NCBI RefSeq assembly: GCF_011839805.1
Contig: NZ_VWPY01000010.1
Span: 40,702-104,701 of the forward strand
Direction of reading: 5' to 3'
Length of the DNA: 64,000 bases
DNA from: Kineococcus rubinsiae
GTDB taxonomy: Bacteria > Actinomycetota > Actinomycetes > Actinomycetales > Kineococcaceae
Shown here piece by piece: positions 1 to 8,492 of this stretch. How positions within the stretch are numbered: position 1 is the first letter of the stretch; each line of letters opens with the position of its first letter. The position numbers and the translations under genes are program-made. Under the pieces are notes generated by a model. It had not been told where the DNA came from and did not search any database. It was given only the letters and a program-made list of their open reading frames with translations.

Positions 1-526
1 CGGGGGCGACGGCCGCGTAGGCGTCGTAGAGCGGGGTGCGCCGCATCATCTCGAACGCAGCGCGGCTCACCCCGCCCATGCCCTCGGCGATCTCCGGGTA
101 CCAGCCGGTGCGCCGGCAGGGCACCGCCACGAGGACGAGGCGCCGCACGAGGCCGGGGTGGAGCAGCGCCGTGCGCAGGCTCGTCAGGCCGCCCAGGGAG
201 TAGCCCAGGACGTCGGCGGGCTGCCGCACGACCTCCCGGACCACCGCGGCGACCTGGTCGCCCAGGGCGTCGAAGCTCAGGGGAGCCGTGCCCAGCGCCG
301 TGTGCCCGTGACCCTGCAGCTCGACGGACACCACCCGCCGGTCCGCGGCCCAGCCGGGGGCGGTGCCCGCGAACATCGCGGTCGTGCCGAACCCGCCGTG
401 GACCAGTACCAGCGGGGTCCCGCCGGTGCCGCGGGACTCCCAGTGCACCTGCACCCCCGCCGCGTCCACGGACCCGCTCTCCAGCCCGCCGGGCACCGCG
501 GTGGTCTCGTCGTCCGTCGTCGTCAT
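1..526 (-). CDS. alpha/beta hydrolase, C-terminus cut by window edge
   Basis: Serine hydrolase of the alpha/beta fold; the family cleaves esters, amides or lactones, and the substrate here is unknown. The first 175 residues are visible. An HGG oxyanion motif lies at residues 43-45 and the nucleophile elbow GYSLGG at 108-113, with Ser110 as predicted nucleophile; the acid and histidine lie beyond the edge. The ATG start is 49 bases downstream of the formamidase stop on the same strand, so it is probably the last visible gene of the amide operon. Its role as final hydrolase of that pathway is inference. Confidence 0.85.
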   Translation of the reverse strand, partial: MTTTDDETTAVPGGLESGSVDAAGVQVHWESRGTGGTPLVLVHGGFGTTAMFAGTAPGWAADRRVVSVELQGHGHTALGTAPLSFDALGDQVAAVVREVVRQPADVLGYSLGGLTSLRTALLHPGLVRRLVLVAVPCRRTGWYPEIAEGMGGVSRAAFEMMRRTPLYDAYAAVAP

Positions 527-575
527 GCCCACCAGACTGCACCCCGGGCGGGAACTCATCGGCGCGGTGCGGCGA

Positions 576-1619
576 TCACCCCCCGCTCGGGCCGCGCGGC
601 GCGGGCGTCGCCCCGCCGGGCCGGGCGCGGACCCCGGCCGGGGCGGGGAACCCGGACCGCGTCCCGTCGACGTGCTCGACCTCGTCCTCCCAGGGGAGCC
701 GGTAGGTGCCCGCCACGAGGTCCTGCATGAAGGTGTACGGGCTGTCGGTGGCCCCGCCCTCGACCGCGACGTACCCGCGGTGCCCGAGCTGGTAGAGGTT
801 GTTCTCCACGCCCCAGCTCCGCCGCGCCTCCCGGGCGCGGGCGGGCACCACCTCGGCGGTGACGATCCGGTCGGGGGTCCCGTCGCCCTGCTCGAGGACG
901 GTGCCGTCCACGTCGCACACCATGGCCTCGCCCATGGAGCGGATCCCCGTGCTGTCGGCGCCCGCGAGGCAGACGGACGCGGTGTAGGCGAGGTTGTGGA
1001 AGGCGTTGGCCTGGTTGGTGATCCGCCACGACGGGCGGATCGGGTAGGTGTACCCGGCCGTGCGCAGGACCACGTCGGCCCCGCGGTAGGCGGCCTCGCG
1101 GGCCATCTCGGGCAGCATCCCGTCGTGGCAGATGATCAGGGCCAGCCGCGAGCCCTTCGGGCCGTCGCAGACGGGAACGCCCAGGTCGCCCGGCTGCCAC
1201 GGTTCCAGCGGTGTCCAGGGGTGCATCTTGCGGTAGTACAGCTGCACCTCGCCGGCGTCGTCGACGATGATCCCGCTGTTCCAGGGGGCGCCGTCGGGGT
1301 TGCGCTCCATCAGGGAGAAGCACCCCCAGACGCCTGCCTCGGCGCACGCCGCGCGCAGCAGGGCGATCTCCGGGCCGTCCAGGTCGCAGAGCAGGTCGTC
1401 GTCGAGCCACGTCGCGGGGTCGAGCCCGTTGAGGCTGTACTCGGGGAACACGACGAGGTCGAGGGTCGGCATCCCGCGCTTGGCGCCGCGCAGCAGCCCC
1501 GCCAGGTGCTCCGCCGCCCGCAGCAGGTCCTCCGGACGGGCGACGACGGGCACCTGCGCCTGCACGAGCGCGAGGACCAGGGCGCCGGGGGACGGGTTCA
1601 GCCCGCCGAGGCCGCTCAC
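576..1619 (-). CDS. amiF: formamidase-like nitrilase-superfamily amidase (AmiF type)
   Basis: Predicted to hydrolyse formamide or a related short aliphatic amide to the acid and ammonia in the cytoplasm. The 347-residue protein carries the nitrilase-superfamily catalytic set: Glu60 (FPEYS), Lys131 (YRKMHP), Glu139 in the loop LEPWQPGD and Cys164 in ICHDGM. These positions lie close to those known for AmiF (Glu60, Lys133, Glu141, Cys166), and the length fits that family. The GTG start overlaps the stop of the upstream amidase as GTGA, which fixes the start and implies translational coupling. The C-terminal ~25 residues are Pro/Gly/Arg-rich. An aliphatic amidase (AmiE) is the alternative call; the CHDGM motif favours AmiF. 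Confidence 0.85.
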   Translation of the reverse strand: MSGLGGLNPSPGALVLALVQAQVPVVARPEDLLRAAEHLAGLLRGAKRGMPTLDLVVFPEYSLNGLDPATWLDDDLLCDLDGPEIALLRAACAEAGVWGCFSLMERNPDGAPWNSGIIVDDAGEVQLYYRKMHPWTPLEPWQPGDLGVPVCDGPKGSRLALIICHDGMLPEMAREAAYRGADVVLRTAGYTYPIRPSWRITNQANAFHNLAYTASVCLAGADSTGIRSMGEAMVCDVDGTVLEQGDGTPDRIVTAEVVPARAREARRSWGVENNLYQLGHRGYVAVEGGATDSPYTFMQDLVAGTYRLPWEDEVEHVDGTRSGFPAPAGVRARPGGATPAPRGPSGG

Positions 1620-3109
1620 GCCGGCACGCCCGCGGTCGAGGTCACGTCGAGGACGCGATCGGCCAGGCCCAGCGGCCAGTCCTGCGCCCAGGGGGCGGCC
1701 TCCTCGTAGGCGGCCGAGGCCCGCAGCACGGTGGCGTCGGCGAGGTGCCGCCCCACGATCTGCAGACCGACCGGCAGCCCCGCGGCGGTGAACCCGGCCG
1801 GCACGCTGGCGGCGGGCTGGCCCGTGAGGTTCAGCGGGGAGACGAACCCGAGCCAGGCCGAGGCCGGCACCATCCGCCCGTCGATCCGCTCGGGCCCCTG
1901 GACGTCGACCGGGAACGCCGGGACGGCGAGGGTCGGGGTGAGCAGCAGGTCGACGTCGGCCATGAACCGCCACATGCGGTTCACGAGGCGCTTGCGCGCC
2001 ACGACGGCGTCGGTGAACTCCTCGGCCGTCCAGTCGCGCCGCAGCGCCTCGACGAGGTGGGGGGACATCCGGTCGCCGAACTCGTCCGCCATGCGGCGCA
2101 TGCCCCGCAGGTCGGTCTCGTTCATGACGAGGGCCCAGTGGGTCCGGGCCGCGTCCTGCAGCCCGGGGTCGCGCTCCTCGACGGAGCACCCGATCCGGTC
2201 GGCGAAGACCCCGGCCGCGCGCTCCGCGATCGCCCGCACCTCGGGGTCGACGGGGACCCCGCCGAACTCCGCGCTGAACGCGACCCGCAGGCCCGCGACC
2301 CCGCCCCGGGGGGCCGCGAGCCAGTCGACGTCGTCGCAGGGGATCGAGTGCCGGTCGCGCGGGTCGGGGCCGGCGAGGACGGACATCATCAGCGCCGCGT
2401 CGGCCACCGTTCTCGTCAGGGGCCCGATGTGCTCCAGGGCCTCCCAGCTGGAGAACCCGGGGTAGCGCTCGTCGCGAGCGCCCGGGTACAGCGGGACCCG
2501 CCCCATGGACGCCTTGAACCCGTAGATCCCGCAGTGGGCGGCGGGGATGCGGACCGACCCGCCGCCGTCGCTGCCCAGGGCCAGCGGCGCCATCCCGGTG
2601 GCGACGGCCACGGCGGACCCCGCGCTGGAACCCCCGGACGTCATGGCGAGGTTCCACGGGTTGCGCGTCGTCTCGGAGATCGGGTTGTGGCTCGCGCCGC
2701 TGTAGCCGAGCTCCGTGACGTTGGTCTTGCCCAGCACGACCGCGCCCGCGGCCCTCACCCGCTCGACCACGACGTCGTCCTCGTCGGGGACGAAGTGCTC
2801 GTAGGCGGGCGAGCCGGACCGGGTCGGGATCCCGGCCGTGGCGATGAGGTCCTTGACCGCGAGGGGCACCCCGGCCAGCGGGCCCGGGTCCTCCCCGCGG
2901 GCCAAGGCGGCGTCGACCTCCGCCGCCCGGGCCCGCGCCGCGTCCGCCGTCACCTCCACGAAGGCGTGCAGGTCTCCGTCGAGCTCGCTGATGCGCTGCA
3001 GCGCAGCGTCGGTCGCCTCGGAGGCCGTGGTGCGACCCGTCCGGATGCGGTGGGCGAGCTCGGTGGCGGGCAGCAGGGTGGGGTCGACGGTGCCTCCGGC
3101 CACGCTCAC
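1616..3109 (-). CDS. amidase-signature enzyme
   Basis: Hydrolyses a C-N amide bond through the Ser-cisSer-Lys triad of the amidase-signature family. In this 497-residue protein Lys86 (LAVKD), Ser161 (TSGGSS) and Ser185 (GSDGGGS) are in place, and the usual C-terminal [11 protein letters not shown] segment follows, so it should be active. It overlaps the permease stop by GTGA at its start and the formamidase start by GTGA at its end, so it sits in the middle of a coupled operon. GatA is unlikely because gatB and gatC are absent. The substrate cannot be read from sequence; the neighbouring permease and formamidase suggest a small imported amide. Confidence 0.9.
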   Translation of the reverse strand: MSVAGGTVDPTLLPATELAHRIRTGRTTASEATDAALQRISELDGDLHAFVEVTADAARARAAEVDAALARGEDPGPLAGVPLAVKDLIATAGIPTRSGSPAYEHFVPDEDDVVVERVRAAGAVVLGKTNVTELGYSGASHNPISETTRNPWNLAMTSGGSSAGSAVAVATGMAPLALGSDGGGSVRIPAAHCGIYGFKASMGRVPLYPGARDERYPGFSSWEALEHIGPLTRTVADAALMMSVLAGPDPRDRHSIPCDDVDWLAAPRGGVAGLRVAFSAEFGGVPVDPEVRAIAERAAGVFADRIGCSVEERDPGLQDAARTHWALVMNETDLRGMRRMADEFGDRMSPHLVEALRRDWTAEEFTDAVVARKRLVNRMWRFMADVDLLLTPTLAVPAFPVDVQGPERIDGRMVPASAWLGFVSPLNLTGQPAASVPAGFTAAGLPVGLQIVGRHLADATVLRASAAYEEAAPWAQDWPLGLADRVLDVTSTAGVPA

Positions 3110-4449
3110 ACCCCCGCCGTCGCGTCGGCGACGTCCGTGGAGGAGTCCCGGGCGGCCGTGCGCTGCCCGGTGAGCAGCTGCAGCGCGACGTAGGCGATGG
3201 CGCCCACGACGATGCCGGCGATCGCCTCGCTCAGCTGCGGGGCGGCGACGTGCACGACGTAGGCGCCCGCGGCGCCGATCGCCCACGCCGCGAACGGCTG
3301 GACGCGCCACGCGACGTCGGCGCGGCTGCGCGACCACCGGGTCAGGAGCTGGTCGACGACGAGGACCGCGCCGATGGGCGGCACGAAGATGCCCAGCAGG
3401 TTCAGCCAGGTCGCGAAGTGGCTCCACACCCCGGCGAGCGCGGCGATCGTGCCCACGGTGCCGAGCACGATCGTCAGGACGCGCATGCGGCCGCGGGTCA
3501 GCTGGCTCCAGCCGACGGCGCCGTTGTAGAGGCAGTGGGTGCACACGGAGCCGAGGTTGACGAAGACGAACACGACGGCCAGCGCGGAGAGCACCTGCCC
3601 GTGCGAGGTGAGCAGCGGCAGGAAGTCGCCGCCGTTGGCGGCGGGGGCCACGGCCGCGCCCGCCGCGACGATGATGCCGCCGGCGAGCAGCGAGATGACG
3701 TTGGCCAGCGGGAACGCGGTGAACGTGGCGGCCACGGCCTCGCGGCCCGAGCGCGACCAGCGCGTGAAGTCGGCCGTCATCGTCCCGGAGTCCGCGAAGC
3801 CGGCGATGACGATGGTGATGGCCGCCCCGACGCTGAGGACCCCGGCGTCCGGCGCGCCACCCGCGTAGGACGTGACGCCGGAGAGCCCGCCCTCGCGGGA
3901 GGCGATGACGAGCGCGACGCCGCCGAGCACCAGGAACATCGGGGCCGCGACGAGCCCGATGACGGTGAGCGCCCGGATGCCGATGAACGTCACGGCGACG
4001 TACAGGACCCCGGCGAGCAGGATCATCCACTTCTCGCTCCAGCCGAGCGAGGTGTGCAGGGTCGCCCCGGTGAGGCCGGTCTGGAACGCGAACCAGCCGA
4101 TGACGACGGTGGACAGGAACCCGGCCGCGATGGGCGCACCCCGGCGGCCGAACGTCTCGGCCGCGGTGAGGGCGAAGTTCTTGCCCGTGCGCCCGGCGAC
4201 GTAGCTGAGGGCGCCGACGTAGGCGAACAGGACGGCGTTGCCCGCGAGGATGGCGCCGATCCCGCGCCAGAAGCCGAGGCCGTAGACGATGGTGCCGCCG
4301 AAGATGGCGTTCGTGATGATCATCGGGAACCCGAACCAGACCGCGGAGACGGATCCCAGGGACCGTCGGCGGGTGGGCGGGACGGGCTCGTGCTCGAACT
4401 CCGACGCCAGCGCGTGGTGCTCGGTGGGGACTCCGGTCGTGGTGGCCAC
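3106..4449 (-). CDS. NCS1-family permease (cytosine/purine/hydantoin type)
   Basis: Integral membrane symporter of the nucleobase:cation symporter-1 family, whose members import cytosine, uracil, allantoin, hydantoins or vitamin pyrimidines. The 447-residue protein has about twelve hydrophobic segments after a short charged N-terminus. The GTG start follows a GGAAGGA ribosome site at a normal distance. It is the only transporter in the operon, placed between a PxpA-type lactam hydrolase and two amidases, so it probably imports the compound those enzymes open. Exact substrate is not readable. A 98-bp gap separates it from the PxpA gene upstream, the largest gap between the structural genes of the operon. 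Confidence 0.88.
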   Translation of the reverse strand: MATTTGVPTEHHALASEFEHEPVPPTRRRSLGSVSAVWFGFPMIITNAIFGGTIVYGLGFWRGIGAILAGNAVLFAYVGALSYVAGRTGKNFALTAAETFGRRGAPIAAGFLSTVVIGWFAFQTGLTGATLHTSLGWSEKWMILLAGVLYVAVTFIGIRALTVIGLVAAPMFLVLGGVALVIASREGGLSGVTSYAGGAPDAGVLSVGAAITIVIAGFADSGTMTADFTRWSRSGREAVAATFTAFPLANVISLLAGGIIVAAGAAVAPAANGGDFLPLLTSHGQVLSALAVVFVFVNLGSVCTHCLYNGAVGWSQLTRGRMRVLTIVLGTVGTIAALAGVWSHFATWLNLLGIFVPPIGAVLVVDQLLTRWSRSRADVAWRVQPFAAWAIGAAGAYVVHVAAPQLSEAIAGIVVGAIAYVALQLLTGQRTAARDSSTDVADATAGV

Positions 4450-4547
4450 AGTGCGTCCTTCCAGGGGTGACGGCGGACCGTCGGGGTGAGGACGTCCCGC
4501 GCCGTTGCGGAACCAGGGGGGTCGTGCCCGGCCCGGGGGCCGGTGGG

Positions 4548-5339
4548 TCAGCGGTGCGTCCGCCGGCCCGGTGGTGCCGGCACGCAGCCCTCGTCGAGGA
4601 GCCGCTGCCGCACCGCGGAGAGCAGCGCGGGTGCGCCCGGGGTGTCGCTGTGGACGCAGACGGTGCCGAGGTCGGCGCCCCGCCCGGGGTCGGCGAGCGC
4701 CGCCACGGTCCGCTCGGCGGCGTCGGCGGGGGACCCGACCTCCGCCGGGGAGAAGCCGAACATCCGCACCCGCCCGTCGCGGTAGGGCCGGTCGGCGAAG
4801 AACTCCGCGACCACCCCGAGCCCCGAGGCTTCGGCGCGGGCCGCGAGCGCCGAGGACGGCAGCGCCGTCACCAGCAGTCGCGGGTCGAAGGCCTGCACCG
4901 CACGGCACACGGCGTCGGCGAGCTCCTCGTCGGCGTTGGCCATGACGTACAGCGCCCCGTGCAGCTTCAGGTGGGCCATGGGCACCCCGGCCGCGCGCAG
5001 GAACCCGTCGAGGGCCCCGAGCTGGGCCAGGCAGAGGTCGTGGACCTCCTGCGCCGAGGTGGGGATGAGGCGCCGGCCGAAGCCCTCCCGGTCGGCGAGC
5101 CCGACGTGGGCGCCGACCGCGACGCCGTGGTCGGCGGCCAGGGCGACGCTCTCCCGCATCGTCCGCGGATCGCCGGCGTGCGCGCCGCACGCCACGTTGG
5201 CGGACGTGAGCAGCGGCATCAGCTCCGCGTCGGCGCCGTGGCGGTACACGCCCCAGCTCTCGCCGAGGTCGCCGTTGAGGTCGATCGTGCGCCCGGCCAG
5301 GCGCTGCTCGTCCGTCCGCGCGGGGGCGTCCAGGCTCAC
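4548..5339 (-). CDS. pxpA: LamB/YcsF family protein, 5-oxoprolinase subunit A (PxpA)
   Basis: Member of the LamB/YcsF family. In the known PxpABC enzyme this subunit acts with PxpB and PxpC in ATP-dependent opening of 5-oxoproline (pyroglutamate). The 263-residue protein has the family hallmarks DLNGDLGE near the N-terminus and NVACGAHAGD soon after. The GTG start overlaps the stop of the upstream amidase (GTGA). No pxpB or pxpC is in the window, so this copy is an orphan among amidases. It may serve a different lactam or cyclic imide, or pair with PxpBC encoded elsewhere; both are inference. Confidence 0.88.
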   Translation of the reverse strand: MSLDAPARTDEQRLAGRTIDLNGDLGESWGVYRHGADAELMPLLTSANVACGAHAGDPRTMRESVALAADHGVAVGAHVGLADREGFGRRLIPTSAQEVHDLCLAQLGALDGFLRAAGVPMAHLKLHGALYVMANADEELADAVCRAVQAFDPRLLVTALPSSALAARAEASGLGVVAEFFADRPYRDGRVRMFGFSPAEVGSPADAAERTVAALADPGRGADLGTVCVHSDTPGAPALLSAVRQRLLDEGCVPAPPGRRTHR

Positions 5340-6844
5340 CGGACGAGCTCCGGCGCGGGCCGCTCGGGCGCGGGCTCCTGCAGGCGGGGCGGGCGGCGCG
5401 GGGAGGCGGTGAGCTCCCAGCCGCGGGCGAAGCGGAGCAGGTCCACCTCCGCGAGCGGCTTGCCCAGGACCTCCAGCCCGACGGGCAGCCCCTCCGGGGT
5501 GAAGCCCGCGGGCACGGACACGGCCGGCAGCGAGGACTGCGAGGCGATGACGGTGTTGGTGGGGAACGTCAGGGCCGTCCACCGCCGCGCGGCGAGGTCC
5601 GCGCGCGTGGGCGGCGGCACCTGGACCGTGGGGTAGACGAGGAAGTCGACGTCCGCATCAGCCATGAGGACGAGCAGCCGGCGCCGGAACTCCTCCTGCC
5701 GCAGCCGCATGCGCAGGTACTCCGGATCGTCGAACGGGTCGGCGGGCCCGGCCGCGATGTCGTCCACGAGGTCGGTGAGCGGGTGGGCCCCGTGGCGGTG
5801 GACCTCGTCGAAGCTGTGCGCCGGCGCGTCCGGGCGGGCCGCGAGGAACGCGGTGATGTCGTGGCGGGACTGGGTCGTGTAGAGCGAGGTGCCGGCGACC
5901 CACCCGGGGAGGTCCCCGAGCTCGACGCCCTCGACGACCCCGACCCCGGCGGCGGCGAGGGCGTCGACGGCGGCGCGCACGACGTCGTTGACCTCACCGG
6001 CGGCCGGGTCGGTGCCGAAGGCGTCGGCGAGGACGCCGACCCGGTAACCGCGCACGTCGGCCCCCGCCAGCGAGGCGGTGTACGTGCCGGGCGCCGTGGT
6101 GGTCGCGCACACCGCGGTGAACTCGTCCGCCGGGTCGTAGCCGACGAGGACGTCGAGCAGCGTCGCGACGTCGGTGACCGTGCGGCCCATCGGTCCCGGG
6201 GTGTCCTGGAAGTGGACCAGCGGGGAGAAGCCGGTCCGGCTGACGAGGCCCGTGGTGGGCCGCAGGCCGACGAGGTTCGTGAACGACGACGGCAGCCGGA
6301 TCGACCCGCCGGTGTCCTCGCCCAGGCCGACGAGGCCGAGGTTCGCCGTGATGCCGGCGGCCGTCCCGGCGCTGGACCCGCCGGGTTCGCGGTCCAGGTC
6401 GTAGGGGTTCTTGGTGTGGTCGCTGCGGGAGGAGAAGGAGAACCAGCCCGCGGCGAAGTCGCACATCGCGGTCTTGGCCAGCACCACCGCGCCCGCCTCC
6501 CGGAGCCGGGTCACCGCGGTGGCGTCGCGGGCCGGGACGAAGTCGGCGAACACCGCGGAGCCGAAGGCCGTGGGGATGCCCGCGGTCTCGGCCTGGTCCT
6601 TCACCAGCACGGGCACCCCGTGCAGGGGCCCGCTCAGGCGGCCGGTGCGGGCGAACTCCGCGTCGAGGGCTTCGGCGTCGGCGACGGCGGCGGGGTTCAC
6701 GGTGACGACCGCGCCGAGGGCGGGGCCGTTCGCGTCGAGCGTCTCGATGCGGTGGAGGTACCAGCGCACGAGTTCCGCGCTCGTGAGGGTCCCGGCCTGC
6801 AGCTGCTCGTGGAAGGAGGAGATGGTGAGTTCTTCGAAGGGCAT
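5336..6844 (-). CDS. amidase-signature enzyme, first structural gene of the operon
   Basis: Second amidase-signature hydrolase of the operon, 502 residues. The triad is Lys82 (LVKDQ), Ser157 (EPGGSS) and Ser181 (EDTGGS), so catalysis should be intact. It differs from the amidase at 1616-3109 in the central region and ends in a Pro-rich tail, so the two are not a recent duplication. The ATG start is preceded by AGGACGA. The stop overlaps the PxpA start (GTGA). It lies downstream of the GntR regulator across a 151-bp gap filled with 14-bp tandem repeats. Substrate unknown. Confidence 0.9.
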   Translation of the reverse strand: MPFEELTISSFHEQLQAGTLTSAELVRWYLHRIETLDANGPALGAVVTVNPAAVADAEALDAEFARTGRLSGPLHGVPVLVKDQAETAGIPTAFGSAVFADFVPARDATAVTRLREAGAVVLAKTAMCDFAAGWFSFSSRSDHTKNPYDLDREPGGSSAGTAAGITANLGLVGLGEDTGGSIRLPSSFTNLVGLRPTTGLVSRTGFSPLVHFQDTPGPMGRTVTDVATLLDVLVGYDPADEFTAVCATTTAPGTYTASLAGADVRGYRVGVLADAFGTDPAAGEVNDVVRAAVDALAAAGVGVVEGVELGDLPGWVAGTSLYTTQSRHDITAFLAARPDAPAHSFDEVHRHGAHPLTDLVDDIAAGPADPFDDPEYLRMRLRQEEFRRRLLVLMADADVDFLVYPTVQVPPPTRADLAARRWTALTFPTNTVIASQSSLPAVSVPAGFTPEGLPVGLEVLGKPLAEVDLLRFARGWELTASPRRPPRLQEPAPERPAPELVR

Positions 6845-6905
6845 GGGGGATCGTCCTCACCGTGCCCGCGCGCTCGGCGGCGGGTCACGTCGGGGTGGTG
6901 GGCGG

Positions 6906-7004
6906 GTTCCTGAGGTGGAGTCCCTGCAGTGGAAGTTCCTGGGACGGAGTTCTCGGGACGGCGTTCTCGAGACGGAGTTCTCGAGACGGGGTTCCTCAGG
7001 CGGG
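6906..7004. repeat. seven 14-15 bp imperfect tandem repeats with palindromic cores
   Basis: Seven head-to-tail units begin at 6906, 6920, 6934, 6949, 6963, 6977 and 6991. The two central units share the core GTTCTCGAGACGG and contain the palindrome TCTCGAGA. Most other units carry a different centre that is still close to self-complementary, such as CCTGAGG, CTGCAG, TCCTGGGA and CCTCAGG. The last unit contains the stop codon of the GntR gene. The array occupies most of the gap between the regulator and the first amidase, so it could be a regulator-binding array, an mRNA stem cluster, or a repeat with no function. Confidence 0.85.
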
Positions 7005-7697
7005 GGGCGGGGGCCAGCCGTCGAGGTCGGAGGGCACGGCGTTCTCCGCCGCGTCGGACAGGGCCCGGGCGACGGTCCGGCTGGTGTGCTCGAGGTGCCA
7101 GCGGGTCTCCGCGAGGAGCCCGGGGAGGTCGCGGGCCTCGATGAGGGCGAGCATGGCGAGGTGCTGGCGGTGCGCCTCGCCGAAGTCCTCCACGGTCGAG
7201 GCGTAGATCGACATGTAGGGCTCGACCCGGCTCCACGTGCTGTGGATCAGGTCGAGCAGGTGGGGGCTGCGGGCGCACGCGTAGAAGCGCTCGTGGAAGC
7301 GGCGGTTCAGGGCCCGCCACTGCGCGGCGGGCAGGTGCTCGTCGGCCATCTCGGTCAGGACGGCCCGCAGGTCGTCGACGTCGGCCGCCGTCAGGTGCTT
7401 CAGGGCCCACTCCGCGGCCAGCTGCTCCAGCCGCAGGCGGATCTGGAACACCTGGCCGAGCTCCTCGGGGCTCAGCGCGACGACCGTCACGCTGCGGCGC
7501 TCGAAGACGACGAGCCCCTCGGCCTGCAACCTCTTCAGCGCCTCCCGGACGGGCATGGTGCTGACCGAGAAGGCACTCGCGATGGAGCGCAGGGAGATCC
7601 GGGCTCCCGGCCGGACGGCACCGCTCGTGATGGCGGCCCGGACGCGGTCGTACACCGCGTCCGCCACCGTCGCCACGACGATCGCCGTCTCCGTCAC
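6996..7697 (-). CDS. GntR-family (FadR/FCD subgroup) transcriptional regulator
   Basis: Ligand-responsive DNA-binding repressor or activator, 233 residues. The N-terminal winged helix-turn-helix reads AVYDRVRAAITSG then LRSIASAFSVSTMPVREAL. The C-terminal helical FCD domain has metal-site histidines in NRRFHERFY, EAHRQH and WHLEH. The GTG start at 7697 is chosen because GGGAGG lies seven bases upstream; a longer GTG-started version would begin inside the operator. It heads the amide operon in the same direction and is the obvious candidate controller. A perfect palindrome just upstream suggests autoregulation. Confidence 0.9.
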   Translation of the reverse strand: MTETAIVVATVADAVYDRVRAAITSGAVRPGARISLRSIASAFSVSTMPVREALKRLQAEGLVVFERRSVTVVALSPEELGQVFQIRLRLEQLAAEWALKHLTAADVDDLRAVLTEMADEHLPAAQWRALNRRFHERFYACARSPHLLDLIHSTWSRVEPYMSIYASTVEDFGEAHRQHLAMLALIEARDLPGLLAETRWHLEHTSRTVARALSDAAENAVPSDLDGWPPPPA

Positions 7698-7717
7698 CGA
7701 GCACCTCCCGCTGTGAT

Positions 7718-7729
7718 GTGTGATCACAC
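7718..7729. promoter_or_regulatory. probable GntR operator, perfect 12-bp palindrome
   Basis: GTGTGATCACAC is exactly self-complementary and sits 21 bp upstream of the preferred GntR start. Position and symmetry fit an autoregulatory operator for the adjacent FCD-type regulator. Binding is inferred, not shown. Confidence 0.6.
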
Positions 7730-7837
7730 TAGGGAGCGGCGCCGGGCACGGGCAAGGGACGGGTGTTACCTCTGTGTGAACTCTGCCGGCGGCGACGTCG
7801 ACGGCATCCAGGAGGCGCCGCCCGGGGTGAGCGGAGC

Positions 7838-8449
7838 TCAGGCGGTGGGCGTCCGGCGGTAGCGGATGTGCGTGGCGAGCGGCGAGTGCAGCACCTCGAC
7901 GGGCTCGAACCCGAAGGAGCCGACGTCGTCGAACATCCGCTCGCCGGCACCGAGGAGGGTCGGGGCGATGTCGAGGGTGAGCTCGTCGACCACCCCGGCT
8001 TGGAGCGCCTGCCGGGCCGTGGACGCGCCGCCCGCGATGTCGACGCCCCGGTCACCCGCGGCCTCGATGGCCTGCGCGTACGCGGCCGCGAAACCTCCGG
8101 TGACGAAGTGGAACGTCGTGCCGCCCTCCATCTCGATCGGCTCGTGCGCGTGGTGGGTCAGCACGAACACGGGTGCGTGGTAGGGCGGCTCCGCGCCCCA
8201 CCAGCCGCGCCAGTCCTCGTCCCACGCGCCCCGGACGGGGCCGAACATGTTGCGGCCCATGACGTAGGCCCCGCGGGGGCGCATCAGCCACCCGGTCGCC
8301 ACGGCATCGGCCTCGTTGGCCCGGGGGTCCCCGATGTGCCACGCGTGGACCTCGAGGCCGCGCCGGCCGAGCGGGTCCTCCCGGCTCTGGTGCGGCCCGG
8401 CGACGTAGCCGTCGACGGAGATCGACATGTGGCAGGTGGTGTCCGGCAC
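7838..8449 (-). CDS. dihydrofolate reductase/RibD-C-like reductase
   Basis: Member of the RibD C-terminal/dihydrofolate-reductase-like family, usually NADPH-dependent reductases of unknown substrate. The 203-residue protein starts with the family pattern HMSISVDGYVAG. It later shows RGAYVMGRNMF, a mid-chain GWWG-type stretch and DIAGGASTARQAL, which forms part of the nucleotide-binding region. The GTG at 8449 is preferred over an upstream GTG at 8491 because GGGAG lies five bases before it and the protein then begins like its relatives. It lies 43 bp downstream of the recombinase on the same strand; a functional link is doubtful. Confidence 0.85.
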   Translation of the reverse strand: MPDTTCHMSISVDGYVAGPHQSREDPLGRRGLEVHAWHIGDPRANEADAVATGWLMRPRGAYVMGRNMFGPVRGAWDEDWRGWWGAEPPYHAPVFVLTHHAHEPIEMEGGTTFHFVTGGFAAAYAQAIEAAGDRGVDIAGGASTARQALQAGVVDELTLDIAPTLLGAGERMFDDVGSFGFEPVEVLHSPLATHIRYRRTPTA

Positions 8450-8492
8450 CAGGACTCCCGAAGGGGCGACGAGCGAAGCAGGTCCCGGCACG

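Noticed and set aside
1616..3109. Amidase as GatA of the tRNA amidotransferase
   Set aside because: No gatB or gatC nearby, and the operon context is small-amide catabolism.
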